A stretch of DNA of 64,000 bases from Streptomyces guryensis (GTDB lineage Bacteria > Actinomycetota > Actinomycetes > Streptomycetales > Streptomycetaceae), in contig NZ_JAJSBI010000008.1 in NCBI RefSeq assembly GCF_021261325.1, positions 1-64,000 on the forward strand, written 5' to 3'. The translations under genes were made by a program, and so were the position numbers. The notes beneath the pieces are model-generated. The model searched no databases, was not told the origin of the DNA, and was given only the letters and a program-made list of their open reading frames with translations. The first letter of the stretch is position 1. Every line of letters begins with the position of its first letter. Below are positions 8,939 to 18,041 of this stretch, piece by piece.

Positions 8939-10090
8939 TCATACGATCACAGTGGCCCGGAAGACCGTACCCGCTCCGGACACTTCGGCCTTCTCGCCCG
9001 CCGGGACGAAGACCGACTGGCCGGGGCGCAGTTCGTGTTCGCCCGCCTGCACGGAACCGGCCGTGCAGAGCAGGATCTGCGGGGTGGCGCGGGTGAGGTC
9101 GTGGGCGGAGCCGCCCTCGGGCAGGACGTATCGCGACAGCCGGAACTCGTCGATCGGGGTCTCGTAGACCTGCTCGCCGTCCGGGGACGCCTCGGGGCGC
9201 AGCACTCCGGGGTCGCTCGCCTCGAAGCGGACGATGCGCAGGAGTTCGGGGACGTCGACGTGCTTGGGGGTCAGGCCGCAGCGCAGGACGTTGTCGGAGT
9301 TGGCCATGATCTCGACGCCGAGGCCGTTCAGGTACGCGTGCGGGATGCCCGCTCCGAGGAAGAGTGCCTCGCCGGGCTGCAGGCGCACGTAGTTGAGGAG
9401 CATGGCGGCGATGACGCCCGGGTCGCCCGGGTAGTGGTGGGCGATGTCGGCGTAGGGCGCGTACGCGCCGCCGAGACGCGTGCAGGCGGCCGTGGCCGCG
9501 GCGACCGTGTGGTGCATCTCCTCCGGGTCGGCGGTGAGTATCGCCGTGAGGACCTCGCGCAGGGCCGCGTCCTCGGGGTGGGCGTGCAGCAGGTCGACGT
9601 ACGGCTTGAGGGAGTCGACGCCCAGGCCCGCCAGCAGGTCGGCGGCCTGGCGGGGGTCGCGGAAGCCGCACAGGCCGTCGAACTCGGTGAGCGCGCAGAT
9701 CAGTTCGGGCTTGTGGTTGGCGTCCTTGTAGTTGCGGTGCGGGGCGTCGACCGGGATCTTCCGGCGTTCCTCGTCCTCGTAACCCTCCTTCGCCTGCGCC
9801 AGGTTGGGGTGCACTTGGAGGGAGAGCGGGGCGCCGGCGGCGAGGATCTTGAGGAGGAAGGGCAGGCGGGTGCCGAACCTGGCGACGGCGGCCGGGCCGA
9901 GTTCCTTCTCCGGGTCCGCGTCGACGACCTCGACGAGCGTGCCGCGTCCGGTGCGCGAGGGGGCGCCGGGGTGGGCGCCCATCCACATCTCCGCCTGGGG
10001 TTCACCGGTCGGTTCGACACCGAGCAGGTGCGGGATCGCGGTGGTCGAACCCCAGGCGTAGGGGCGGATGGTGTTGTCGAGGCGGTCCAT
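8939..10090 (-). CDS. manA: Mannose-6-phosphate isomerase, class I
   Basis: Zinc enzyme interconverting fructose-6-phosphate and mannose-6-phosphate, the entry point to GDP-mannose. The 383-residue length is normal for type I PMI. Zinc-site segments are visible: LSLQVHPNLAQAKEGYE with Q-x-H, then HKPELICALTEF with the conserved Glu, and the C-terminal DNVLRCGLTPKHVD signature with the third ligand region. The protein opens with the typical LDNTIRPYAWGSTTAIPHLL. It is followed by the CDF gene and preceded by the SIS gene in a mannose-metabolism cluster with manB. Confidence 0.97.
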   Translation of the reverse strand: MDRLDNTIRPYAWGSTTAIPHLLGVEPTGEPQAEMWMGAHPGAPSRTGRGTLVEVVDADPEKELGPAAVARFGTRLPFLLKILAAGAPLSLQVHPNLAQAKEGYEDEERRKIPVDAPHRNYKDANHKPELICALTEFDGLCGFRDPRQAADLLAGLGVDSLKPYVDLLHAHPEDAALREVLTAILTADPEEMHHTVAAATAACTRLGGAYAPYADIAHHYPGDPGVIAAMLLNYVRLQPGEALFLGAGIPHAYLNGLGVEIMANSDNVLRCGLTPKHVDVPELLRIVRFEASDPGVLRPEASPDGEQVYETPIDEFRLSRYVLPEGGSAHDLTRATPQILLCTAGSVQAGEHELRPGQSVFVPAGEKAEVSGAGTVFRATVIV

Positions 10091-10177
10091 GCGGTTGCGT
10101 TTCTTTCTGCCGGTTCTTCGGGCGTACGACTGCTCGTCTTCGCGTGGCGTACGGCGGTCAGGGCGTCGGCGTCAAGA

Positions 10178-11311
10178 TCAGGCCCCCGAAGCGAGCGCCA
10201 GGTAAACGGCGGCGAAATCCGTGATGGCGATCAGTTCGGCGAGGGTCTCCAGTTCGCCGCCGGGTTCCGGTTCCAGTTCGCTGATCGGCGTGTCGTGGCT
10301 GAGGGCCAGATCACGAGCGGTGGGAGCGGCGGTGAGGCCTTCGCTCGGGCGGTCGCGGAGCAGCACCACGCGCGCGTGCAGGGCGGGTGCCTCCTCTACG
10401 CGGTCGCGGAAGAAGTCGTCCGGGTCGGCGCTGGCGGCGAGCGGGCCGGCCAGCAGGGCGCTGTGCGCGGCGAGTGCCTCGGGGAGTTCGGCGACGACCG
10501 CCGGGCGGCCGGCGAGTTCGGCGAGGGCTGCCGCGAAACGGCGGCCCGCGGGGCCTGCCGAGACGCCCTCGGTCCATACGACGGGCAGCGTGTCGGCGAG
10601 TTCGGCGGCGAGCGTCTTGGCGGGGTTGCTGTAGGTCGCGATGGCGGGGCCGCAGCGTTCGGCGATGAGGTCGAGACGGTCGGCGATCTTCTCGACGGCC
10701 TCCGGCGGGGCGGTGACCAGGCCGGTGCGGTCGAGGAGGGCGAGGAGGGGCGTGAGCAGCGCCCACAGGACGCCGGGGGCGGACGCGGCGAGTTCCTGCT
10801 CGTCCTGCTCCTCGTACGGGGCTGTCGCCATCGGCACGAAGAGGCCGTGAGCACCCTCCACCGCCTCGGTGAGCGGGGTGTGGGCGGGAGCGACGGCGAC
10901 GACCGTGCAGCCGCGGCGGTAGGCCGCGTCGGCGAGCAGGGACAGGCCCGGTTCGGTGCCGTCGGGGGTGGTGATCAGGAGCAGGTCGACGCTCCCGGCC
11001 CAGCCCGGGAGTTCCCAGCGCAGGGCGCCCGCGGCTGGGGCGACGCCGGTGGGGGCGAGCCGGATGACGGGGCTGCCGGGGCCGGCGAGCGAGCCGAGGA
11101 GGTCGGCGGCACAGATGGCTGCGGCGCCGGGGCCCGCGATGAGGACCGCGCGGGGGCGGCCGTCGGGCTTGAGGTCACCCACGCCGGCCTCTGCGGCGTG
11201 CCGGGCGGCTGTGCGGACGCGGGCGCCTGCCTCGGCGGCGCCGCGGAGCAGGCCGCGGCGGTCGGCCTCCGAGAGGGCCTCGGGGGTGTCTAGCAGCGAC
11301 TCGTCGAGCAT
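10178..11311 (-). CDS. SIS-domain protein, phosphoglucose/phosphomannose isomerase-like
   Basis: 377 residues. An N-terminal SIS (sugar isomerase) fold is suggested by AVLIAGPGAAAICAADLLGSL and SVDLLLITTPDGTEPGLSLL; a second half contains TYSNPAKTLAAELADTLPVV. This matches bifunctional phosphoglucose/phosphomannose isomerase-like proteins found next to manA/manB in actinomycetes. Enzymatic activity is not proven for this form, and the typical SGNTEET motif of the active archaeal enzyme is not seen (TTPDGTEPG instead). GGAGG precedes the ATG by 9 nt. It probably works with hexose phosphates, as its neighbours do. Confidence 0.85.
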   Translation of the reverse strand: MLDESLLDTPEALSEADRRGLLRGAAEAGARVRTAARHAAEAGVGDLKPDGRPRAVLIAGPGAAAICAADLLGSLAGPGSPVIRLAPTGVAPAAGALRWELPGWAGSVDLLLITTPDGTEPGLSLLADAAYRRGCTVVAVAPAHTPLTEAVEGAHGLFVPMATAPYEEQDEQELAASAPGVLWALLTPLLALLDRTGLVTAPPEAVEKIADRLDLIAERCGPAIATYSNPAKTLAAELADTLPVVWTEGVSAGPAGRRFAAALAELAGRPAVVAELPEALAAHSALLAGPLAASADPDDFFRDRVEEAPALHARVVLLRDRPSEGLTAAPTARDLALSHDTPISELEPEPGGELETLAELIAITDFAAVYLALASGA

Positions 11312-11450
11312 GGGCGGCAGCCTCCGATCGCCGGGGTTCTTTGTGTGCGCGCCAGGGTCGTACGCGCGGCCGGGGCTTCTTGCGCGGGTGCCTTGGTGCG
11401 CGGGTGCCTTCCTGCGCGGTGCCTTTTCGCGCCGGGGGCGGGGCTCGGCG

Positions 11451-11636
11451 TTACGCGGGGCGGCGGGCCTCGTCGACGAGCAGGACGGGGATGCCGTCGC
11501 GGACGGGGTAGGCCAGGCCGCAGTCCTCGCCCGTGCAGATCAGCTCGGTTTCCTGCTCCTTCGTCTCCTGCTCCTTGAGCGGGGCGTGGCAGGCCGGGCA
11601 GGCGAGGATCTCCAGGAGGCCGGCTTCGAGCGGCAT
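11451..11636 (-). CDS. Trm112-like zinc-ribbon protein
   Basis: A 61-residue protein. It begins MPLEAGLLEILACPACHAPL and ends with LAYPVRDGIPVLLVDEARR, the Trm112p/YcaR (UPF0434) pattern. Two Cys pairs, C-P-A-C near residues 13-16 and C-T-G-E-D-C near 34-39, could bind zinc. Eukaryotic Trm112 activates methyltransferases; the bacterial role is poorly known. It sits between manB and the SIS gene in the same direction, an association common in Streptomyces. Confidence 0.88.
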   Translation of the reverse strand: MPLEAGLLEILACPACHAPLKEQETKEQETELICTGEDCGLAYPVRDGIPVLLVDEARRPA

Positions 11637-11865
11637 GGCTGTGTCCCTTCGGGGGCGGGTGCGTGTGCGTTTGTTCGGGCGGGCGTGTGCGGATGTGCCT
11701 GGTCAGCGTACCGCCGTGGGGGGCGGGGTGCCGGGGTTGGGGCGGGGTCGGGTCGGGTGGCTGCGGGAGGGGTTCGCCCCCGCCGCCCCCGCCCTTCCCA
11801 TCCCCAGGGGCGCTGCCCCTTCGGCCCCGCCGGCAGGCTGTGCCCCCCAGGGCCCCACATCGGGG

Positions 11866-11901
11866 CCTGAACGGCCTCGTCCTCAAACGCCGGACGGGCT
11901 G
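11866..11901 (+). repeat. Dispersed Streptomyces intergenic repeat A, copy 1
   Basis: Core CCTGAACGGCCTCGTCCTCA continuing to ...AACGCCGGACGGGCTG. Near-identical cores lie at 16466 (same orientation) and 49350 (opposite). It is embedded in a GC-rich non-coding stretch (11637-11938) with several CCCC/GGGG inverted repeats. This motif is very common between Streptomyces genes. Confidence 0.8.
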
Positions 11902-11938
11902 CATTTCGCCGGCCGGGGCCCAAGAGGTGCAGCCCTGG

Positions 11939-13303
11939 TCAGGCTCGGATGATGGCCAGGGCCTCGTCGCGGATCTTCGTCATCGTCGCCTCGTCCCTCG
12001 CCTCCGCGTTGAGGCGGAGCAGGGGTTCCGTGTTGGAGGGGCGGACGTTGAACCACCAGTCGGTGGAGGTGACCGTCAGGCCGTCGAGTTCGTCCAGGGC
12101 CACGTCCTCGCGGGAGCCGTATGCCGCCTTGATGGCCGCCAGGCGGTCGGCCTGGTCGGCGACCGTGGAGTTGATCTCTCCGGAGCCGATGTAGCGGTCG
12201 TACTCGGCGACCAGCCCGGAGAGGGGGCCGTCCTGGCCGCCGAGGGCCGCGAGGACGTGGAGGGCGGCCAGCATGCCGGTGTCGGCGTTCCAGAAGTCCT
12301 TGAAGTAGTAGTGGGCCGAGTGTTCGCCGCCGAAGATCGCGCCCGACTTCGCCATCTCGGCCTTGATGAAGGAGTGGCCGACGCGGGTACGGGCCGGGGT
12401 GCCGCCGTGTTCGCGAACCACCTCGGGGACCGACCAGGAGGTGATCAGGTTGTGGATGATCACGCCCTTGCCGCCGTTCCTCGCCAGCTCGCGCGCGGCC
12501 ACCAGCGCTGTGACGGCCGACGGCGAGACCGGGTCGCCGTGCTCGTCGACGACGAAGCAGCGGTCCGCGTCGCCGTCGAAGGCGATACCGAGGTCGGCGG
12601 ACTCCTCGCGCACGCGCTGCTGCAGGTCGACGAGGTTCGCCGGGTCCAGCGGGTTCGCCTCGTGGTTCGGGAAGGTGCCGTCGAGTTCGAAGTACATCGG
12701 GACGAGGGTCAGGGGCAGGCCCGCGAAGACCGTGGGGACCGTGTGGCCGCCCATGCCGTTGCCCGCGTCGACGACGACCTTCAGGGGGCGGAGGGAGGTC
12801 AGGTCGACGAGGGAGCGGAGGTGGGCCGCGTAGTCCGACAACGTGTCGCGTGAGGTGATGGTTCCCGGCTCGGCGACCGGCTCGGGGGCGCCCGACTCGC
12901 TCCACCGCTCGGCCAGTTCACGGATCTGGGACAGGCCCGTGTCCTGGCCCACCGGAGCCGCGCCCGCGCGGCACAGCTTGATGCCGTTGTACTGCGCGGG
13001 GTTGTGCGAGGCCGTGAACATCGCGCCGGGCAGGTTCAGGGCACCCGAGGCGTAGTACAGCTGGTCGGTCGAGCACAGGCCGATCTCGGTCACGTCCACG
13101 CCCTGTGCGGCCGCCCCGCGCGCGAAGGCACGCGACAGACCCGGCGACGACGGCCGCATGTCGTGGCCGATCACGATCGCGTCCGCTCCGGTCACGTGGA
13201 CGAAGGCCGCCCCGAAGAGTTCGGCCAGCGGCTCGTCCCACTGGTCCGGGACCACCCCGCGTACGTCGTACGCCTTCACGATCTGCGACAGATCAGCAGC
13301 CAC
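11939..13303 (-). CDS. manB: Phosphomannomutase (alpha-D-phosphohexomutase family)
   Basis: Converts mannose-6-phosphate to mannose-1-phosphate, the precursor of GDP-mannose. 454 residues with the four-domain phosphohexomutase layout: phosphoserine loop FTASHNP (Ser99), metal-binding loop DGDADR near residue 240, sugar-binding GGEHSAH near 325, and phosphate-binding RPSNTEP near 425. I chose GTG at 13303 because AGGAGG lies 8 nt upstream; the TTG six bases further up would be almost on top of it. It is the first gene of the minus-strand mannose cluster. Confidence 0.96.
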   Translation of the reverse strand: MAADLSQIVKAYDVRGVVPDQWDEPLAELFGAAFVHVTGADAIVIGHDMRPSSPGLSRAFARGAAAQGVDVTEIGLCSTDQLYYASGALNLPGAMFTASHNPAQYNGIKLCRAGAAPVGQDTGLSQIRELAERWSESGAPEPVAEPGTITSRDTLSDYAAHLRSLVDLTSLRPLKVVVDAGNGMGGHTVPTVFAGLPLTLVPMYFELDGTFPNHEANPLDPANLVDLQQRVREESADLGIAFDGDADRCFVVDEHGDPVSPSAVTALVAARELARNGGKGVIIHNLITSWSVPEVVREHGGTPARTRVGHSFIKAEMAKSGAIFGGEHSAHYYFKDFWNADTGMLAALHVLAALGGQDGPLSGLVAEYDRYIGSGEINSTVADQADRLAAIKAAYGSREDVALDELDGLTVTSTDWWFNVRPSNTEPLLRLNAEARDEATMTKIRDEALAIIRA

Positions 13304-13473
13304 GGCCAACCCTCCTGGAGTCCTATCGGTCGCCTCAAACTACCCGTAGCGTCCGGCCGTGCGCCCTGCGGACTCCGAGTGGACACCCAACCGTGGCCTC
13401 AGGTCGGAGTCGGGTGAGAAACCGGGAAGAACCGGGACAGGATCCGGGAAGAGCGGGCTGGTTTCGCGACGGG

Positions 13474-15114
13474 TCAGGGCAGCATCCAGTCCAGGACCGG
13501 TGAGCTCTGGCCCACCACGATCAGGCACATCACCAGCAGCAGGCCCACGCTCCAGGGCAGCACCTTGCGCAGCAGATCCCCCTCGCGGCCCGCGAGACCC
13601 ACGGCCGCGCACGCGATGGTGAGGTTCTGCGGCGAGATCATCTTGCCCAGGACACCACCCGAACTGTTGGCGGCGGCCAGGAGTTCGGGCGACAGGCCGG
13701 ACTGGCGGGCCGCAGTCACCTGCAGCGCCCCGAAGAGCGCGTTGGCCGATGTGTCCGAGCCGGAGACCGCCACCCCGAACCAGCCCAGGACGGGTGACAG
13801 GAAGCCCAGCCCGGCTCCCGCAGCCGCCACGAAGTGGCCGATCGTGCCCGCCTGCCCGGAGAGGTTCATGACGTACGCGAGTGCCAGCACGGACGTCACG
13901 GTCAGGATCGCGAACCTCAGCTCGTGCACGGTCGCGAGCCATTCCCTGACCGCCACGCGTGCGTGCACGCCGAGTACGACCGCCGTGCAGACTCCGGCGA
14001 GCAGCACGAGCGTGCCCCCGGTCGACACGACCGGCCAGGTGAAGACATTGCCGCCGACCGGCTTCCCGTCGGGCCCCGCGACATCCAGGAACGGCCAGTC
14101 GTACGTCTGGGTCGCCTCGGCCAGCCAGTCCTTGACCGCCGGGACCTGCGCTGCCGAGAAGATCGCGACGATGAGTGCGTAGGGGGCGTAGGCGCGCAGG
14201 ACTTCGCGCCGCGGGTCCGCCTCGTCCAGTTCCTCGCTGCGTACGCCGGTCAGCACGGACGCGCGTACCGACTCGGTGGCGGGCACGCGCGCGTGCGGTA
14301 CGGCGACCAGGGCGCCCGCGCCCGCCAGGGACGCGCCGATGTCCGCGAGTTGGGCGGAGACGTAGTTGGAGGCGGCGAACTGGACGACGGCGAAGGCGAC
14401 TCCGCACACCAGGGCGGGCACCCAGGTCTCGCGCAGGCCGCGCCGCCCGTCCACCAGCCAGACCAGGAGGAGCGGCACCACCAGTGCCAGCAGCGGGGTT
14501 TGACGCCCCACCACGGAGGCCACGGAGTCCAACGGCAGCCCCGTCACCTGTGCGAGTGTCACGACCGGTGTGCCCATCGCCCCGAAGGCGACCGGTGCGG
14601 TGTTGGCGACGAGCGCGACGACCGCGGCGCGCACCGGGTCGAAGCCGAGGGCGACGAGCATGACCGAGCAGATCGCGACCGGCGCACCGAATCCGGCGAG
14701 GGCCTCCAGGAGCGCGCCGAAGCAGAAAGCGACCACGAGCGCCTGGATGCGCGGGTCGTCCGACAGGCGTCCGAAGGAGCGTCGCAGGATGTCGAAGTGC
14801 CGGGTGCGCACCGTCATCCGGTACACCCACAGGGCGTTGGCCACGATCCACAGGATGGGGAAGAGACCGAAGACGGCTCCCTGGGCGGCGCTGGAGAGCG
14901 TCTGGCCGAGCGGCATGCCGTAGGCGAGCCAGGCGACCAGAACGGCCGCCAGAAGCCCTGTCAGGCCCGCCAGGTGCGCTTTCATGCGCGCTCCGCCGAG
15001 GAGGATGAGAACGATCAGCAGGGGCAGGGCCGCGACGAGGGCGGACAGGCCGAGCGAGTGGGCGACGGGTTCCAGATCCTGGACGTACACGGGCGCCTCC
15101 CCGGATTCCGGCAT
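13474..15114 (-). CDS. lldP: L-lactate permease
   Basis: A 546-residue integral membrane protein of the LctP family with about 13 hydrophobic segments, importing L-lactate with protons. Conserved family stretches are visible: AFCFGALLEALAGFGAPVAI, WFGVAVSGSDTSANALFGAL and ANSSGGVLGKMISPQNLTIA. The N-terminus is periplasmic and short. No lactate dehydrogenase or regulator gene is adjacent, so it stands alone between manB and the DUF3499 gene. Substrate assignment (lactate, possibly glycolate) comes from the family. Confidence 0.95.
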   Translation of the reverse strand: MPESGEAPVYVQDLEPVAHSLGLSALVAALPLLIVLILLGGARMKAHLAGLTGLLAAVLVAWLAYGMPLGQTLSSAAQGAVFGLFPILWIVANALWVYRMTVRTRHFDILRRSFGRLSDDPRIQALVVAFCFGALLEALAGFGAPVAICSVMLVALGFDPVRAAVVALVANTAPVAFGAMGTPVVTLAQVTGLPLDSVASVVGRQTPLLALVVPLLLVWLVDGRRGLRETWVPALVCGVAFAVVQFAASNYVSAQLADIGASLAGAGALVAVPHARVPATESVRASVLTGVRSEELDEADPRREVLRAYAPYALIVAIFSAAQVPAVKDWLAEATQTYDWPFLDVAGPDGKPVGGNVFTWPVVSTGGTLVLLAGVCTAVVLGVHARVAVREWLATVHELRFAILTVTSVLALAYVMNLSGQAGTIGHFVAAAGAGLGFLSPVLGWFGVAVSGSDTSANALFGALQVTAARQSGLSPELLAAANSSGGVLGKMISPQNLTIACAAVGLAGREGDLLRKVLPWSVGLLLVMCLIVVGQSSPVLDWMLP

Positions 15115-15222
15115 GCGGAAAGCGATTTCCCGCCGGTTGCATCACCGGAATGATCGTGTCCGCAACAAGGGCCCGTCAATGGGCGTGCGTCGCCGGATGG
15201 AACGGGGGCGGGCGGGAGGTGC

Positions 15223-15600
15223 TCAGTTGTCCGGGGACCGCAGTACCCGCAGATGCCCGCGCCGCGCGACCTCCATCGGGTCCGCCGTACGCGCCCCGCC
15301 ACCGCCCGCGCCTGCCGCCCGCTCCTGGGGGCGGGCCGCCTCGCGCACCGCGTTGGCAAGCGCTTCCAGATCGTCGCCGCTGGGGCGGGCCGGAGCGGAG
15401 CCGTCGAGCAGCCGGACGACCTCCCAGCCGCGCGGGGCGGTGAGGCGCTCGGAGTGCTCGGCGCACAGGTCGTAGCAGTGGGGTTCGGCGTAGGTGGCGA
15501 GCGGGCCGAGGACCGCGGTCGAGTCGGCGTAGACGTACGTCAGCGTCGCGACGGCGGGACGGCCGCAAGCGGTGCGCGAACAGCGACGTACAGGGCTCAC
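15223..15600 (-). CDS. DUF3499 family protein
   Basis: A 125-residue actinobacterial protein of unknown function, recognised by SPVRRCSRTACGRPAVATLT and YAEPHCYDLCAEHSERLTAP. Four cysteines plus histidines arranged C-x4-C and H-C-x3-C suggest a zinc ribbon. The frame is open further upstream to 15729, but that part looks non-coding, so I take the GTG at 15600. No ribosome site is visible there. A TACCGT 8 nt ahead could be a -10 for a leaderless mRNA (weak). Confidence 0.78.
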   Translation of the reverse strand: MSPVRRCSRTACGRPAVATLTYVYADSTAVLGPLATYAEPHCYDLCAEHSERLTAPRGWEVVRLLDGSAPARPSGDDLEALANAVREAARPQERAAGAGGGGARTADPMEVARRGHLRVLRSPDN

Positions 15601-15943
15601 GACGTTGGACGGTACCGCACTCTTGAGCGGGCCGCGACGACTCTCCCCCAGGTCACCCCACCGTGTCGTGCTGTGAAACACCCCACACACCTCCCGCGGA
15701 GCACCTCGCTGACCTGCACGGACGCACATTCACACGGCCTCGCGCACCTCTTCGCCCGATCAACACACCGTACAAACACCGTCAATTGCCCCACGATCGT
15801 CGGTCTCGGAGAGATACGGAAACGAGCCCAACCTTGGCTGGAATGGTCATCCTGCGACATGCCGTCCAGGGGGGTCCGAGGCGCTTCGGCCGGCCGCGTG
15901 GGGCACGGCGCGCGGTCCCGGCGGGGACTAGGCTTCACCAGTG
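15601..15943. other. Divergent promoter region, DUF3499 / zincin-like gene
   Basis: 343 bp without a supported gene. A minus-strand TTGACG and a near-repeat ACACCGTAC/ACACCGTCA lie at about 15765-15790 and may be promoter or operator elements for the DUF3499 gene. Nothing else is convincing. Confidence 0.35.
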
Positions 15944-16393
15944 ATGGACAACCCCGTACCGCCCCGAGCCGCCCGCCCCGGGCCCCGCCGTCGTGATCGC
16001 CACGGCCGGGGCATGCGCGGCCCGATCGCGCCGCCCCAGGTACCGCTTGCCGCGAGCCGCGCCGAGGCGTTCGCGGATCTGGTGCAGGACTCCGTGGAGC
16101 GGCTGGAACGGCGGTGGCCGCAGCTCGCCGAGATCGATTTCCTCGTCCTCGAGGTGCCACGTCTGGACGGCCCCGCCGAGGCCTGGATCGACGAGGCGGT
16201 GCCGCTGGGCGGCACGATTCCCTCGCGGGAAGGGAGGCCGGCCCGGGTGGTCGTCTACCGGCGGCCGGTCGAGATCCGCACGAAGGGGCGCGACGAGCGG
16301 GCCGCGCTGGTGCACGAAGTTGTCGTCGAGCAGGTCGCCGAGTTGCTGGGGCTGACTCCGGAGACGGTGGATCCGCGGTACGGGGAGGACTGA
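15944..16393 (+). CDS. Zincin-like metallopeptidase family protein with degenerate motif
   Basis: A 149-residue protein of the bacterial minimal-zincin family (Zincin_1-like). A basic N-terminal 40 residues precede the domain (AEAFADLVQDSVERLERRWP). Where family members have H-E-x-x-H, this one reads LVHEVVVEQVAELLG, so the first His and Glu remain and the second His is Val. Peptidase activity is therefore doubtful. From memory this variant is usual among Streptomyces orthologues, so it is a conserved change and not a local mutation. The start could be GTG 15941 or ATG 15944. Confidence 0.8.
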   Translation: MDNPVPPRAARPGPRRRDRHGRGMRGPIAPPQVPLAASRAEAFADLVQDSVERLERRWPQLAEIDFLVLEVPRLDGPAEAWIDEAVPLGGTIPSREGRPARVVVYRRPVEIRTKGRDERAALVHEVVVEQVAELLGLTPETVDPRYGED

Positions 16394-16465
16394 CCGCGGT
16401 TCCAGCGGCACCCGGCGCTGGTGCGGCCGTGCCGGGGGCAGCAGCCCCCAGACCCCCGCTGTCGG

Positions 16466-16502
16466 CCTGAACGGCCTCGTCCTCAAACGCCGGACGGGCT
16501 GA
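16466..16502 (+). repeat. Dispersed Streptomyces intergenic repeat A, copy 2
   Basis: Same core as at 11866, preceded by a GGGGGCAGCAGCCCCC inverted repeat at about 16434-16449. It lies between the converging zincin-like and DUF5719 genes and could serve as a shared terminator. Confidence 0.8.
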
Positions 16503-16508
16503 GAACAG

Positions 16509-18041
16509 CTACCGCTGCAGTACCGACAGGTCCTGGTCCGCCTCCGGTACCGCCACCGTCCCCCGGTCGTCCGGCAGTGTCTGGACCGTGAAGCCCGGGA
16601 CTCCCTCCTCCGTCGCCGCCAGGGTGCGAGCCGCGTACACCGGACCGCCGGACAGTGGTTCGACCGTCAGTGCGTAAGTGCCGTTCAGGCCGTTCGGGAC
16701 CGGGGCGGCGATGTCCTGGGTGGTGCCGGCCTTGATCGTGTACGTCCTCGAGACCTCGGTGCCGCCGTCGCTGCCCGCGGACGCGGTGACCTTGACCTGG
16801 GCGGTGCGGGTGGGGGCCGCGAGGGACAGCGTGGAGCCCTTCCCGCTGTTGTCGGCGGACGTCGCGCGTGTGCCCACCGGGCTGGTGGCCGGGATGAACG
16901 CAGTCTCCTGCTTGTCGCCCTTGCCCCGCACGACGCGCAGCGCGGCGACCACCGGCACGGACTTGTCGGTGGGCGTGAGGACAAGGGAGCCCGCCTCGCC
17001 GCGGGTGACCGGGCCGAGGTCGACGCCGGTGGTCATGCCGGCTTTCACGTGCAGCGTCTCGTTCCCGGCGGGAGTGATCTGGCCGGCCGGGGAGGCGAGC
17101 CGCACCTTCAGGTCGGCGTCCGCGTCACCGGGCGTGAAGGCGATCAGGCGCACGGACGTGGCGTCCTTGGGGATGCCGGGCAGCACGAGGCTGCCTGCCG
17201 GGTCCGTGGACGCGGCCAGCCAGTCCCCGCCGAGCTTGTCGTCGAGGGCCTGCACGGCGGCGCCGACGCGTCCGCTGCGGACGTTCACGTGCACGGTGAG
17301 GTCGGTCTGCTTCTCGTCGGTGAGCGTGGACAGCAGGACCGGGTCGCTGGAGTGCGGTGCGACCGTGATGCCCTCCCCCACGGTCGACTTGAGGGCGCCG
17401 TTCTTGCCGTAGAGCTCGATGTCGACGACGGCGGCGGAGTCGTCCGGGTTGGTGAGGTGGACGTAGTCGGTGCGGGCGGCGTCCGTGCTGGCGCCCGGGA
17501 ACCAGAACTCGGTGTCCGGCGCGGTGCAGTTGACGCCCTGGAGGCCGCGGCCGGTGCCCGCGGCGACCTCGGTCGTCTCCTGCAGCGCCCAGCCGGGCGC
17601 GAACCTGCCCTCGGCGGTGCCGACGAGCGCGGGCGCGTCGGCACCGGAGGTGTCGCCCGTGACGGGCTTGCCGGGCTCCTTGGGTGTGAGGACCGGCTGG
17701 TCGGCCTTCTTCTTGTCCACCTTCTTCTTGCCGCTCTTCGTTCCGCCCGTCTTGCCGCTGCCGCTCGTCCCGTCGGCCGACTGCTCTGCGGCCGACTGGA
17801 GTTGGGCCGTGCCGTCGCTTCCCGTGCCCTTCGTGACGGGCGTGAAGGACGTGTACGACGTGTCGGCGAGGTCGGAGGTACTGGGCTGCGGGCACAGCAA
17901 CGTCGTGCGTTCCACGGGCAGTTCAGCGGCGGCCTTGGCGGTGTCCGCGCCGGAGGTGCCCGGCGCGGTGAGCGAGGCGAAGCCCGTGATGGCGGCGAGC
18001 GCGGCCGTGCCGGCGATCAGGGAGATGGTGGTGCGGTTCAC
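16509..18041 (-). CDS. DUF5719 family secreted protein
   Basis: A 510-residue exported protein. The N-terminal signal peptide or anchor is MNRTTISLIAGTAALAAITG followed by FASLTAPGTSGA. A Lys/Gly/Ser-rich low-complexity stretch (about residues 80-125) precedes a long beta-rich region. Function is unknown. Its GTG start overlaps the TGA of the giant glycosyltransferase gene by 4 bp (GTGA), so the two are translationally coupled. This pair next to whiB is a conserved Streptomyces arrangement as far as I remember. A role at the cell surface alongside the glycosyltransferase is inferred. Confidence 0.88.
   Translation of the reverse strand: MNRTTISLIAGTAALAAITGFASLTAPGTSGADTAKAAAELPVERTTLLCPQPSTSDLADTSYTSFTPVTKGTGSDGTAQLQSAAEQSADGTSGSGKTGGTKSGKKKVDKKKADQPVLTPKEPGKPVTGDTSGADAPALVGTAEGRFAPGWALQETTEVAAGTGRGLQGVNCTAPDTEFWFPGASTDAARTDYVHLTNPDDSAAVVDIELYGKNGALKSTVGEGITVAPHSSDPVLLSTLTDEKQTDLTVHVNVRSGRVGAAVQALDDKLGGDWLAASTDPAGSLVLPGIPKDATSVRLIAFTPGDADADLKVRLASPAGQITPAGNETLHVKAGMTTGVDLGPVTRGEAGSLVLTPTDKSVPVVAALRVVRGKGDKQETAFIPATSPVGTRATSADNSGKGSTLSLAAPTRTAQVKVTASAGSDGGTEVSRTYTIKAGTTQDIAAPVPNGLNGTYALTVEPLSGGPVYAARTLAATEEGVPGFTVQTLPDDRGTVAVPEADQDLSVLQR

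Noticed and set aside
8657..11293. An 878-codon open frame on the plus strand
   Set aside because: It runs antisense to the CDF, manA and SIS genes. Such frames are expected from G/C-biased third positions, and it shows no motifs.
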